From a virus, in IMG/VR virus record IMGVR_UViG_3300028595_000049, positions 1-29,404 of that record: a stretch of 29,404 nucleotides of DNA; one strand, written 5' to 3'. Shown one piece after another: positions 21,471-28,065 of the stretch. Below the pieces are notes generated by a model, which did not search any database, was not told the origin of the DNA, and was given only the letters and a program-made list of their open reading frames with translations. Made by a program: the position numbers and the translations under genes. Each line of letters starts with the position of its first letter. Position 1 is the first letter of the stretch.

Positions 21471-21510
21471 GACGTATTTTCCAAAGTCGATGGAAGATAC
21501 GTCTTTTTTT
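21471..21510 (+). terminator. Strong rho-independent terminator, second of tandem pair
   Basis: GACGTAT (21471-21477) pairs exactly with ATACGTC (21497-21503); a T-G pair and TTCC/GGAA extend the stem to 12 pairs with a nine-base loop. Seven T follow at 21504-21510. It insulates the lysis side from the early region. From 21511 to 21671 I see no gene, only very AT-rich sequence with a TATAAT at 21575-21580 that lacks a matching -35. Confidence 0.85.
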
Positions 21511-21669
21511 ATTTCTTTTAAAACAATTTTTACGCACACAGAACGTTGTCACAAAGATTTATATACATCTATAGTATAATTACACTTAGTTTTTAAATAT
21601 GAGCACGATAGATAGCTTAGAATTGAAATTTATAAAAAATAAAAATAATTAAACTTTTTTGTGTATAAT

Positions 21670-21703
21670 GCTTGACATTTGTCTATTGTTTGTTGTATAA
21701 TGA
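21670..21703 (+). promoter_or_regulatory. Early promoter 1 with GACA-TT-TGTC operator-like element
   Basis: TTGACA at 21672-21677, 18-base spacer, TATAAT at 21696-21701. The 17 bases GCTTGACATTTGTCTAT (21670-21686) and the last eight bases TATAATGA recur at 22007-22040. Inside is the small palindrome GACATTTGTC over and behind the -35 box. It drives the genes at 21765 and 21854. Confidence 0.82.
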
Positions 21704-21764
21704 ATTTAGAGATAAGGGAGAGGGCAACAAAACTTATCAAATAAAATTTTTAGGAGGATATTAA

Positions 21765-21857
21765 ATGTTACTATTAGTTTTAACTTTTACAGTAGCAAGC
21801 TTGTTTTGTATATTAGCTTGTTTGCTGGAAAACATAATTTGGAGGTTATATAAATGA
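21765..21857 (+). CDS. Thirty-residue single-pass membrane peptide
   Basis: ATG 21765 after TAGGAGG, stop TGA 21855-21857 overlapping the next ATG. The peptide is almost entirely hydrophobic from residue 2 to 21 (LLLVLTFTVASLF, then CILACLL) and ends N-I-I-W-R-L-Y-K, so one membrane helix with the basic end inside the cell is expected. It is the first gene of the operon that includes an RHH regulator. It could be a toxin-like, superinfection-related or simply coupling peptide; I do not recognise it. Confidence 0.6.
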   Translation: MLLLVLTFTVASLFCILACLLENIIWRLYK

Positions 21858-22012
21858 AAAGAAAAAGAATTGAAATTAGATTAGATGAAGGGCAAGAAAA
21901 AATTATTGAAAAAGATTTGAAAGAAGGGAGATTTGCTGGATGGTCAGCAGCTGCTAGATTTTATATGAATGTGGGAATGAAAACATTAGAGAAAAAAGAC
22001 AATAACGCTTGA
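21854..22012 (+). CDS. Ribbon-helix-helix (CopG/Arc-like) DNA-binding protein
   Basis: A 52-residue protein, ATG 21854 overlapping the membrane peptide stop, with TTGGAGG upstream. The layout is typical of RHH regulators: a basic start with a strand K-R-I-E-I-R-L-D, a first helix G-Q-E-K-I-I-E-K-D-L-K-E-G, a W-S-A-A-A-R-F-Y turn-helix and a Met/Leu-rich second helix. Such dimers bind short palindromes or tandem repeats. The gene is flanked by two copies of a promoter with the GACATTTGTC element, making autoregulation and control of the ERF operon likely. Its stop codon overlaps the -35 box of the second promoter. Confidence 0.7.
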   Translation: MKRKRIEIRLDEGQEKIIEKDLKEGRFAGWSAAARFYMNVGMKTLEKKDNNA

Positions 22013-22040
22013 CATTTGTCTATCATTTATAGTATAATGA
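22007..22040 (+). promoter_or_regulatory. Early promoter 2, near copy of promoter 1
   Basis: TTGACA at 22009-22014, 18-base spacer, TATAAT at 22033-22038, with the same 17-base element (22007-22023) as promoter 1. The -35 box overlaps the RHH gene stop. It should drive the operon from 22071 to the terminator at 24103. Confidence 0.83.
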
Positions 22041-22070
22041 AGACAGAAAAAATAACAAGGGGGATTCAAA

Positions 22071-22157
22071 ATGAATGAAGATTACGCAATTGAAGAGTTT
22101 GATTGGACAGAGGAAGACGAGAAAGCATTTCAAGATGAACAAAGGAGGGGAAAGTAA
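22071..22157 (+). CDS. Acidic 28-residue microprotein
   Basis: ATG 22071 with AAGGGGG upstream, stop 22155-22157 overlapping the ERF gene start. The product MNEDYAIEEFDWTEEDEKAF, ending QDEQRRGK, carries more than ten acidic residues and two aromatic anchors (F, W), resembling a DNA-mimic or a peptide that binds a basic partner. It is the first gene after promoter 2. Function unknown; it may only provide translational coupling to the ERF gene. Confidence 0.55.
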   Translation: MNEDYAIEEFDWTEEDEKAFQDEQRRGK

Positions 22158-22813
22158 TGAATATTTATGAAAAATTAGTAGAAGTAAGAAAGACAGCTGA
22201 CTACTTAAAAAAGAACAATAGCGGTTTTCAATTCAAATATGTTAGCTCAAGCCAAACTTTGTTAGCGTTAAGGGAAAAAATGGACGAAATGAAATTATTA
22301 TTGATTCCAGAAATAACTAATACAAAAATAACAAATTTGATAGAGGGTAAAAATTCAAAAGGTAACGTAACAATTGATATTTTAACTGAATTAACAATAA
22401 AATATACATGGATAAACGCAGAAAAACCAGACGAAAAAATTGATATTATGTGGTATGGTCAAGGACTTGACACGAATGGAGAAAAGGGTGTTGGAAAAGC
22501 TTTGACTTATTCAGAAAAATACTTTTTATTAAAGTTTTTTAATATTGCAACTGATAAAGATGATCCAGACGCACATCAAGAAAAGCCACCATCAAGAAAC
22601 AACGTCACTAGCACAAATGTTCAACTTAAAGATAAAGTGACTGAGAAACACGTTAAACAGCTTAAAGAGTTGTTTGAAAGAAATCCAGAAATTTTCAAGA
22701 CTGTTTTGAAAACTTACGGATATAAAAAAGCTGCAGATGTTAAGCTTACTTATTATAACAAAATAGTAACTTCGTTTGAAGATGCTGTAAAAAATATTAA
22801 GGAGTCTGAATGA
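22157..22813 (+). CDS. ERF-family single-strand annealing recombinase
   Basis: A 218-residue protein of the ERF superfamily (phage P22 Erf-like). The core phrase from residue 101, G-Q-G-L-D-T-N-G-E-K-G-V-G-K-A-L-T-Y-S-E and then KYFLLKFFNIATDKDDPD, is the family hallmark. The N-terminal segment F-Q-F-K-Y-V-S-S-S-Q-T-L-L-A-L also fits. These proteins anneal complementary single strands in phage recombination and genome circularisation or concatemer formation. Residues from 145 on are a variable tail. GGAGGGG lies upstream. No exonuclease partner is found nearby; the neighbouring DUF1351 gene is commonly linked. Confidence 0.88.
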   Translation: MNIYEKLVEVRKTADYLKKNNSGFQFKYVSSSQTLLALREKMDEMKLLLIPEITNTKITNLIEGKNSKGNVTIDILTELTIKYTWINAEKPDEKIDIMWYGQGLDTNGEKGVGKALTYSEKYFLLKFFNIATDKDDPDAHQEKPPSRNNVTSTNVQLKDKVTEKHVKQLKELFERNPEIFKTVLKTYGYKKAADVKLTYYNKIVTSFEDAVKNIKESE

Positions 22814-23736
22814 TGGAATTAACTATTTTAAAAAAACAACTTCCTGAAATTGATATCAATTTCGAGGAAGTGAAGGCACAACTTGAAGAAAATTTGAAAG
22901 CATATGAAACACTAGTAGTAACAGAAGAAAACTTGAAGGATAGTAAGAAAACGCAAAGAGATCTTGCTGGATTGAAAAAGAAAGTAGACACATATAGAAA
23001 AGACATAAAAAAAGAAATGTCAGAACCAATCAAGTTGTTTGAAGACAAGTGCAAAGAGTTAGTTGGGATAATAGAAGACACAGAAAAGCCAATAAAAGCA
23101 GGAATAGAAGTGTTTAACGATAAAATAAAAACGAAAAAGCTGGGTTACACAGAAGGAAAAATATTGTATTTGTCTGAAAAATTTAATCTTGAAAAAGAAC
23201 TGTTTGAAATCAAAGATTCTTTTTTGAATCTAACTACAACTAAAAAGCACATTGATGAAGAATTAGCTTTTCAATGTGACAACCTAGTTAAAAAGAAAGA
23301 AGCTATAGAAAAGAACAAAGAATTATTGCATCAACAAATTGCAACATTAAATAATAGTTTTGCGTTAGAATCAATTTTAACTTTTGACGAAATATCAAAT
23401 AAGATTACAGATGAAAACTACATGGAGTTGTCGCAAGAGTTGTTGAAAGAAGCTACAAGACGAAAAGAGACCCAAGACAGAATTAAAAATCAACTTGAAG
23501 AGAAAAAGCAAGAAGAGTTAAAAAAATTGCAAGAAGAAACTGAAAAAGCTATTGAACAGCAAAAAGAAGTTGTCAAAGAGAAGATAATTGAGAAAGTAGA
23601 CTTTGAAACAGGAGAAATCATAGAAGAAAAAAGCATAGTATTGAGAATTACAGCAGATGATGATAAATTTAGATTGTTGGCTAAGTTTTTAAAAAAAAAT
23701 GAAATTAAATTTGAAAAATTGGGGGATAAATTATGA
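22810..23736 (+). CDS. DUF1351 family phage protein
   Basis: A 308-residue, highly charged helical protein. ATGs at 22810 and 22813 are both possible; AAGGAG is five or eight bases upstream. The opening E-L-T-I-L-K-K-Q-L-P-E-I-D-I-N-F-E-E-V-K, and then AGLKKKVDTYRKDIKKE, are typical of DUF1351 proteins in Firmicutes phages. A long coiled-coil segment (about residues 205-255) is followed by a small domain ending ADDDKFRLLAKFLKKNEIKFEKL, which resembles a compact alpha/beta tail. The family almost always sits beside single-strand annealing genes, suggesting a recombination or replication helper, but the biochemical role is not established. Confidence 0.82.
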   Translation: MMELTILKKQLPEIDINFEEVKAQLEENLKAYETLVVTEENLKDSKKTQRDLAGLKKKVDTYRKDIKKEMSEPIKLFEDKCKELVGIIEDTEKPIKAGIEVFNDKIKTKKLGYTEGKILYLSEKFNLEKELFEIKDSFLNLTTTKKHIDEELAFQCDNLVKKKEAIEKNKELLHQQIATLNNSFALESILTFDEISNKITDENYMELSQELLKEATRRKETQDRIKNQLEEKKQEELKKLQEETEKAIEQQKEVVKEKIIEKVDFETGEIIEEKSIVLRITADDDKFRLLAKFLKKNEIKFEKLGDKL

Positions 23737-23912
23737 ACAGACATAGAGCGTACTGGTCTGCGATGGGTTTAGAACCTGCTGAGGTTGAAAGCGTGAAAGC
23801 TAGACAATTGCGAGAATCAAGAGAAAAAATACAAAAGATAGTTTATATAATTGGATTTGACGAAACTGCAAATATATTAAGAAAAATATATGAAGAATCA
23901 AAGGAGGAATAA
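23733..23912 (+). CDS. Small phage protein of unknown function
   Basis: ATG 23733 overlaps the DUF1351 stop (ATGA), with GGGGG upstream. The 59-residue product is soluble and mostly helical: RAYWSAMGLEPAEVESVKAR, then a basic R-E-S-R-E-K-I-Q-K-I-V-Y-I-I-G and an acidic end. The short charged form resembles small phage proteins in early operons but I do not recognise a family. Coding is supported by tight overlap and the good ribosome site. Confidence 0.6.
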   Translation: MNRHRAYWSAMGLEPAEVESVKARQLRESREKIQKIVYIIGFDETANILRKIYEESKEE

Positions 23913-23914
23913 AC

Positions 23915-24076
23915 ATGTTAAGAATAAAAAGTGAAGATATAATAAAAATGTTGCAATTTTTAAATACTGACGAGAATGAAACAGTTAAAGACCTCATAAA
24001 CGAATTAAAACAAGAAAGTTTAGTTTATGAGTTTGAAAAAATAGAGATACAAAATAAGAGGAATAAACATGAGTAA
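23915..24076 (+). CDS. Small phage protein of unknown function
   Basis: ATG 23915 follows AAGGAGGAAT; 53 residues, stop 24074-24076. It is predicted helical and soluble (S-E-D-I-I-K-M-L-Q-F-L-N-T, then E-T-V-K-D-L-I-N-E-L-K-Q-E), with a basic tail. It is the last gene before the terminator at 24103, so it closes the early recombination operon. Function not recognised. Confidence 0.58.
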   Translation: MLRIKSEDIIKMLQFLNTDENETVKDLINELKQESLVYEFEKIEIQNKRNKHE

Positions 24077-24102
24077 ATAGCTTGATGAAAGCGGTTACCC
24101 AT

Positions 24103-24124
24103 AAGACCTTCGGGTCTTTTTTTA
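24103..24124 (+). terminator. Strong rho-independent terminator closing the recombination operon
   Basis: AAGACC (24103-24108), TTCG tetraloop, GGTCTT (24113-24118), continuing into a run of seven T (24117-24123). A second palindrome ATAGG…CCTAT follows at about 24124-24141. Confidence 0.92.
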
Positions 24125-24160
24125 TAGGACTAAAGACCTATGATTTTATTTGAAATAGTG

Positions 24161-24189
24161 TTGACGAAGTTATATAATGATTATATAAT
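24161..24189 (+). promoter_or_regulatory. Replication operon promoter with palindromic operator
   Basis: TTGACG at 24161-24166, 17-base spacer, TATAAT at 24184-24189. The palindrome TTATATAAT-G-ATTATATAA (24170-24188), 19 bases with perfect nine-base arms, covers the spacer and the -10 box. The first gene behind it is a small RHH-like protein. Confidence 0.83.
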
Positions 24190-24214
24190 CTAAATATAGA
24201 AAGGTGGTGATTTA

Positions 24215-24358
24215 GTGAAACAATTATTGTTAAATTATCCAAAAGAGTTGGATGAACTTTTAGAAAGATACATGATAGAAAACTTTATAACATTTAAGAC
24301 ACAAGCTATTATATTAATATTAATGAATTTTCTGAAAAACAATAAAAAAAGGAAATGA
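24215..24358 (+). CDS. Small ribbon-helix-helix-like regulator
   Basis: A 47-residue frame from GTG 24215 with AAGGTGGTGA upstream. It reads K-Q-L-L-L-N-Y-P-K-E-L-D-E-L-L-E-R-Y-M, then F-K-T-Q-A-I-I-L-I-L-M-N-F-L and a basic K-rich end. A short strand, a helix, a T/Q turn and a second helix is the RHH plan. It is directly behind the promoter with the 19-base palindrome, so autoregulation is likely. It is too short to be certain; a helical microprotein is the alternative. Confidence 0.6.
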   Translation: MKQLLLNYPKELDELLERYMIENFITFKTQAIILILMNFLKNNKKRK

Positions 24359-24422
24359 AAGCATTAATGATTTAGTATGGGAGATTTACAATTTTTATAA
24401 AATAAAAAATAAGGAGAATTAA

Positions 24423-25196
24423 ATGGCTAAAAAGTTCTATTGGCTAAAACTTAAAGACAATTTTTTTAATCAACGTGAAATAAAAAAATTACGAAAAATT
24501 GCAGGTGGAGACACTTTTGTAATAATTTATTTAAAAATGCAATTATTAAGCATTAAAACAGAAGGAAAAATAGAATTTGAGGCAACAGAAGATACAATGT
24601 TAGAACAATTAGTACTTGAACTCGACGAAGATAAAGAAAACATAGGGTTAACAATATCTTATCTAGTTAATCACAAATTATTAGAAATAGTCGATAATGA
24701 TTATGTTTTACCTCGAGCTTGTGAAAGTATAGGAAAAGAGAGTGATTCAGCTGAAAGAGTAAGAAGACATAGAGAAAAAAAATCGTTACAATGTAACGAT
24801 AAAAAGTTACTAGGTAACAAATGTAACGTTACAAGTAACACAGAGATAGAGATAGAGAAAGAGAAAGAGATAGAGAAAGAGATAGATAAAGAGATAAATA
24901 AAGAGAATATATATAATGTTTTTTTTGATAAATTATGGTCATTATATCCTAGAAAGAAGGGGAAAGCATCTGTTAAACTTACTAAACGCAAAGAACTATA
25001 TAAATACGGAGAAGAAGTTATAATAAAATGTATAGAACGTTACAAAAAGGACATAATAGGCAAAGAAGAACAATATATTTTAAATGGAAGTACTTTTTTT
25101 AATACTAGGTATATTGATTATTTAAACGAGAATTATGAAGAAACACAACAAAACGAGAATGAAAAAAAAGAAGATAGATGGGGTGACTTGATATGA
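24423..25196 (+). CDS. Phage replisome organizer / replication initiator
   Basis: A 257-residue protein. Residues 1-115 match the phage replisome organizer N-terminal domain (PF09681): FYWLKLKDNFFNQREIKKLR, then G-G-D-T-F-V-I-I-Y-L-K-M-Q-L-L-S and a winged-helix segment ending ESIGKESDSAERVRRHREKK. A linker (about 120-160) is built from E-I-E-K repeats, and the C-terminal domain (W-S-L-Y-P-R-K-K-G-K, then F-F-N-T-R-Y-I-D-Y-L) is the DnaD-like/replication protein end seen in such initiators. AAGGAG is upstream. The gene contains a cluster of GTTAC/GTAAC half-sites and a hexamer repeat in the linker region, as in initiators that carry their own origin (lambda O). Confidence 0.85.
   Translation: MAKKFYWLKLKDNFFNQREIKKLRKIAGGDTFVIIYLKMQLLSIKTEGKIEFEATEDTMLEQLVLELDEDKENIGLTISYLVNHKLLEIVDNDYVLPRACESIGKESDSAERVRRHREKKSLQCNDKKLLGNKCNVTSNTEIEIEKEKEIEKEIDKEINKENIYNVFFDKLWSLYPRKKGKASVKLTKRKELYKYGEEVIIKCIERYKKDIIGKEEQYILNGSTFFNTRYIDYLNENYEETQQNENEKKEDRWGDLI
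24784..24839 (+). repeat. Seven GTTAC/GTAAC half-sites inside the initiator gene (candidate origin)
   Basis: GTTAC or GTAAC occurs seven times in 56 bases: CGTTAC-AAT-GTAACG (24784-24798), GTTAC-TAG-GTAAC (24806-24818), GTAACGTTAC (24823-24832) and GTAAC (24835-24839). Most are arranged as inverted pairs. The next 65 bases are a purine-rich repeat. This is the plan of an iteron-type origin with an adjacent unwinding region, coded within the linker of the initiator. Confidence 0.65.
24841..24905 (+). repeat. Purine-rich GAGATA/GAGAAA hexamer array
   Basis: About ten tandem six-base units of GAGATA, GAGAAA and GATAAA, read in frame as E-I-E-K type pairs. All-purine strand bias (AGAT on the + strand, no C after the first base) marks it as a possible easily melted segment next to the GTAAC cluster. 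Confidence 0.78.
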
Positions 25197-25462
25197 GAGT
25201 AGAATTTTTTAAAGAACAAATTGAAAGACTGGAAACAGAATATGAAGATAAGAATTTTAAAATGAGTAAAGCGAGAATAAATCAATGGTACAATGAAATA
25301 AAAGATTATAACGAAGAATCTTTTGAAAAAGCAGTAAGCACAGTATTAAAAACAGTTTCATATTCACCTACTATGGCAGATATATTTAAAACAGGGTATT
25401 TAAAAAAGAATGCTATATATAGTAAGATATCTCAAGAGGAATTAGATTCATTACCATATTAA
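25193..25462 (+). CDS. Possible helicase loader (G39P-like)
   Basis: An 89-residue protein overlapping the initiator stop by four bases. The form is that of SPP1 G39P-like helicase loader/inhibitors: a helical N-terminus (L-E-T-E-Y-E-D-K-N-F-K-M-S-K), then W-Y-N-E-I-K-D-Y-N, a central E-E-S-F-E-K-A-V-S-T-V-L-K helix, and Y-S-P-T-M-A-D-I-F near the end (the P-T-x-A-x-I element of the family). The place between initiator and DnaB helicase supports the assignment. Match by eye only, so moderate. Confidence 0.55.
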   Translation: MRVEFFKEQIERLETEYEDKNFKMSKARINQWYNEIKDYNEESFEKAVSTVLKTVSYSPTMADIFKTGYLKKNAIYSKISQEELDSLPY

Positions 25463-25478
25463 TAAAAGGAGTTTTTCT

Positions 25479-26747
25479 ATGTTTTATAACGAGCAAGCCG
25501 AAAAAATATTATTAGGTAAATTAGTAACGGAACCACAAGAAAACGAAAGTTATATATATAATCTAAATGAGCAAGACTTTTACAACAAATTTAACCAAAG
25601 CATTTTTAAGCAACTCAAGAAGCTCCTACAGAGCAAAAAGGAAATTGATATACTTACTATATCAGATACCTTTCAAAATAACGACGAGGCTTTCGAATAC
25701 CTAGCAGAAATATCTGATGTGGCTGTACTACAGAATACCGCTACACATTTTAAAATAGTTAAAGAAAAATCATGCAGAAGACAAATATTAAAAGTATTGC
25801 AAGAATCAATGAATCAATTAAAAGATGCTGATATTGATATTGATAGCATTAAAGACGAATTAGTCCGCAAAACAAATAGTATTGAACTTAAAAGTAGTAC
25901 GACAGGAAAAGATGCCCGAGAGCTTGTAGTTGAGTTACTAGAAGAAATGCAATCAATTAAAAACGGAGATAAGAAAAATATACAAGAGTATTTGACAGGA
26001 ATAAAAAAGTTAGATTTAAAAACTTCTGGTTATCAACGCGGTGAAATAACATTAATAGCAGCATATCCGGGCACCGGGAAAACCTCTTTTATGTTACAAA
26101 CCGCTTTCAAAATAACTAGATTTGCAAAACGTCCTTTAAAAATACTCATAGTGAGCTTGGAAATGAGTAAACAACTATTACTTAGGCGAATGGTTGGGAA
26201 TACTATGAAAATAAATATCCAAAAAATTAAAAATGGCAACGTTGATGACAGCGACATTGAAGCAACAGCTAAATATTATCAGATGTTAGGGGAGCATGAA
26301 ATAATAATAGACGATAAAATAAAAAAGCCTGGAGAAATAAGAAATTTACAAAGAAAAGAAAACTTTGACATAATATTTGTTGACTATATCCAGAGAATGT
26401 CATCAGATTACATGATACAAGGCAAAAACAACGAAATCGGCGATATATCAGGTAAATTGACATCAATTGCAAAAGATTATAATATCCCAGTAGTTGCATT
26501 ATCTCAATTTTCCAGACCAGCAAAAAACACAAATCCACGACCGAGAATGTCGGATTTACGAGATAGTGGCAACTTGGAACAGGATGCAGATAATATAATT
26601 ATTTTATTTGATCCAGAACCAACAAAGAGAGATGTTGAATTTAGAAATTATGAATTAATAATAGAAAAACAAAGAAATGGTGGAGTAGGTATATATCCAA
26701 TAAGGTTTGTACCAAAATATACAAAATTCGAAAATCTGGAGGTCTAA
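25479..26747 (+). CDS. Replicative DNA helicase, DnaB family
   Basis: A 422-residue DnaB-type helicase. The N-terminal domain covers residues 1-140. The RecA-like core has Walker A AYPGTGKTS at 195-203, SLEMS at 226-230, Walker B F-D-I-I-F-V-D-Y-I-Q-R-M (VD at 301-302), A-L-S-Q-F-S-R and the L-R-D-S-G-N-L-E-Q-D-A-D-N-I segment (DnaB motif IV region). The ending G-G-V-G-I-Y-P-I-R-F matches the family. It would unwind the fork as a hexamer, loaded by the upstream proteins. GGAG lies nine bases before ATG 25479. Confidence 0.93.
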   Translation: MFYNEQAEKILLGKLVTEPQENESYIYNLNEQDFYNKFNQSIFKQLKKLLQSKKEIDILTISDTFQNNDEAFEYLAEISDVAVLQNTATHFKIVKEKSCRRQILKVLQESMNQLKDADIDIDSIKDELVRKTNSIELKSSTTGKDARELVVELLEEMQSIKNGDKKNIQEYLTGIKKLDLKTSGYQRGEITLIAAYPGTGKTSFMLQTAFKITRFAKRPLKILIVSLEMSKQLLLRRMVGNTMKINIQKIKNGNVDDSDIEATAKYYQMLGEHEIIIDDKIKKPGEIRNLQRKENFDIIFVDYIQRMSSDYMIQGKNNEIGDISGKLTSIAKDYNIPVVALSQFSRPAKNTNPRPRMSDLRDSGNLEQDADNIIILFDPEPTKRDVEFRNYELIIEKQRNGGVGIYPIRFVPKYTKFENLEV

Positions 26748-26748
26748 C

Positions 26749-26976
26749 ATGAATAATCTGCAATGGATTAAAAAGTGTAAGCGAATAATTAAGGGGGAGA
26801 ATATGAAAGAAATAAAAACACAAGTAGTAAATTTAAGTACTGTAATAACTTATTTTGCTAGTGGTTACAACTTGAAAGGTAAAAATATAAATGTATTAGA
26901 GTATTATGTTGATGTTGCAAAAGGAAAAGTAATATTTCATCTTGAAATAACAGATGAGGATGAGGAAACATGTTGA
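26749..26976 (+). CDS. Small phage protein of unknown function
   Basis: Two starts are possible: ATG 26749 (GGAGG seven bases upstream) giving 75 residues, or ATG 26803 (AAGGGGGAG upstream) giving 57. The first is one base after the helicase stop. The C-terminal 57 residues are a probable alpha/beta domain (V-V-N-L-S-T-V-I-T-Y-F, then E-Y-Y-V-D-V-A-K-G-K-V-I-F-H-L-E-I-T) with an acidic end. The N-terminal 18 residues are basic and amphipathic. No family is recognised; a small replication-linked protein is likely from context. Confidence 0.55.
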   Translation: MNNLQWIKKCKRIIKGENMKEIKTQVVNLSTVITYFASGYNLKGKNINVLEYYVDVAKGKVIFHLEITDEDEETC

Positions 26977-27024
26977 AGCAAAGAAAAAACAAGTACAATA
27001 ATAAATATATACGGAGGGGCTAGA

Positions 27025-27213
27025 ATGAGAGATTTAAAAGTCAAGTTAGAGGATATTGCTTGTCATATAAATGCACAATTAAATCAAATAGACGATGAAT
27101 TATTAACGTTAATAGATAAAATAGAATATGCTTTATATTATGACAGTGTAGACAGAAAGAAGCACAAAGAGATTGGCGATAGTTTAGTTCGGATAAGAGA
27201 AAAATATTTATAA
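27025..27213 (+). CDS. Small helical phage protein of unknown function
   Basis: A 62-residue charged, helical protein (V-K-L-E-D-I-A-C-H-I-N-A-Q-L-N-Q-I-D-D-E) starting at ATG 27025 after CGGAGGGG. Heptad-like spacing of Leu and Ile suggests a coiled-coil pair. It lies between the helicase and RusA genes, so a DNA-metabolism accessory protein is possible. Not recognised. Confidence 0.55.
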   Translation: MRDLKVKLEDIACHINAQLNQIDDELLTLIDKIEYALYYDSVDRKKHKEIGDSLVRIREKYL

Positions 27214-27226
27214 ATGAGGAATAAAC

Positions 27227-27646
27227 GTGAAAATAACTTTTAAAGTACCTGGAAAAATAAGAGGAAAGCAAAGACCACGAGTGACTAAATTTTGCACATT
27301 TACTCCACAACAGACTATACAATACGAAAATTGGGTAAAATTGTGTTATAGAAATATAACAAAAAGCAAGCTAATTGGATATATAAAAGCACATTTGCAC
27401 ATACAGCACGCAATTCCTAAGTCTACAAGCAAAAAGAATAGAGAGAAAATGCTTTGCGGTGCGCTTAGACCAGATAAAAAACCAGATATTGACAATGTGG
27501 CGAAAATTATTTTAGACAGTTTGAACGGAATAGCATATGATGATGATAAACAAGTTGTTGAGTTGACAGTTAAAAAAACTTACGGTGAAGAAGAGTACGT
27601 GAATGTAACAGTAGAAGAAATTAATACTTTTAGGATTGGAGAATAA
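27227..27646 (+). CDS. rusA: RusA-type Holliday junction resolvase
   Basis: A 139-residue enzyme from GTG 27227 with GAGGAA upstream. It matches RusA: V-P-G-K-I-R-G-K-Q-R-P-R near the start, then the active-site segment K-K-P-D-I-D-N-V-A-K-I-I-L-D-S-L-N-G (Asp87, Asp89) and Y-D-D-D-K-Q-V (Asp105-107), giving the aspartates that bind magnesium. RusA dimers cut four-way junctions, which here would resolve recombination intermediates made by the ERF system and branched replication products. It is in the replication operon. Confidence 0.9.
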   Translation: MKITFKVPGKIRGKQRPRVTKFCTFTPQQTIQYENWVKLCYRNITKSKLIGYIKAHLHIQHAIPKSTSKKNREKMLCGALRPDKKPDIDNVAKIILDSLNGIAYDDDKQVVELTVKKTYGEEEYVNVTVEEINTFRIGE

Positions 27647-27648
27647 TT

Positions 27649-27987
27649 ATGAGAAAAAATGAAGCAATTATAAGATTAAATGCATTTTTAGAGAGAAAAG
27701 TTGAAATCGAACTTGATAAAAATCTACAAATAGCAATAAAAAAAATGTTAAAAGACAATGAATTGTTAATGTCAGAAGTTTCAAATTTAGCAATAGAAAG
27801 CATTGCCAGAATCAGAGAATCTGCTGTAGTTTACGCGGAAGTTGAACAAATGAAAGAGAAATTTAAAATATTGAATGAAAATAAAGAGCTTTTAGATTTT
27901 GCAGAAGCATATAATTATGACTTGATTGAAGCGATTGATTTTATTGTAAAAGATTATTTAAAATACAGAAAAAAATTATTAATATGA
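27649..27987 (+). CDS. Helical phage protein of unknown function
   Basis: A 112-residue protein beginning three bases after the RusA stop; the ribosome site is GGAGAATAATT. It is almost wholly helical with high Lys and Glu content; A-Y-N-Y-D-L-I-E-A-I-D-F-I-V-K-D-Y-L-K near the end suggests a C-terminal helix pair. No motif is recognised. It is the last gene before the promoter at 28013. Confidence 0.55.
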   Translation: MRKNEAIIRLNAFLERKVEIELDKNLQIAIKKMLKDNELLMSEVSNLAIESIARIRESAVVYAEVEQMKEKFKILNENKELLDFAEAYNYDLIEAIDFIVKDYLKYRKKLLI

Positions 27988-28012
27988 TTTATTAAATTAT
28001 ATTTAAAAATTG

Positions 28013-28041
28013 TTGACAAAATAATGTAATTGATGTAAACT
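28013..28041 (+). promoter_or_regulatory. Promoter before the small antitoxin-like gene, with direct repeat
   Basis: TTGACA at 28013-28018, 17-base spacer, TAAACT at 28036-28041. ATGTAA occurs twice nine bases apart within the spacer and -10 (ATGTAATTGATGTAA, about 28024-28038). Transcription would start near 28048, so a start codon at 28042 is excluded and ATG 28066 is supported. Confidence 0.7.
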
Positions 28042-28065
28042 ATGTATAAGAAAGGAGGTGAACAC

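Larger units (their letters stand above)
21387..21510 (+). ncRNA. Candidate small RNA between promoter and tandem terminators
   Basis: Transcription from the promoter at 21352-21380 should start near 21387 and meet a terminator at 21400-21440 and a second, stronger one at 21471-21510. This predicts RNAs of about 54 and, on readthrough, about 124 nucleotides. No frame with a ribosome site is present, so a small regulatory RNA or a leader-type element is likely. No sRNA family is recognised. Confidence 0.5.

Noticed and set aside
21575-21580. Isolated TATAAT box
   Set aside because: The nearest TTGTCA is 23 bases away, too far for a promoter, and no extended -10 is present.
24841-24905. Hexamer array considered as a simple low-complexity artefact
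   Set aside because: It is in frame within a conserved gene and adjoins the GTAAC cluster, so it is kept as a possible origin element rather than dismissed.
26970-27023. Seventeen-codon basic frame between two small genes
   Set aside because: Only a GAGG-like sequence is near the start, and the composition is that of an AT-rich spacer; too short to support.
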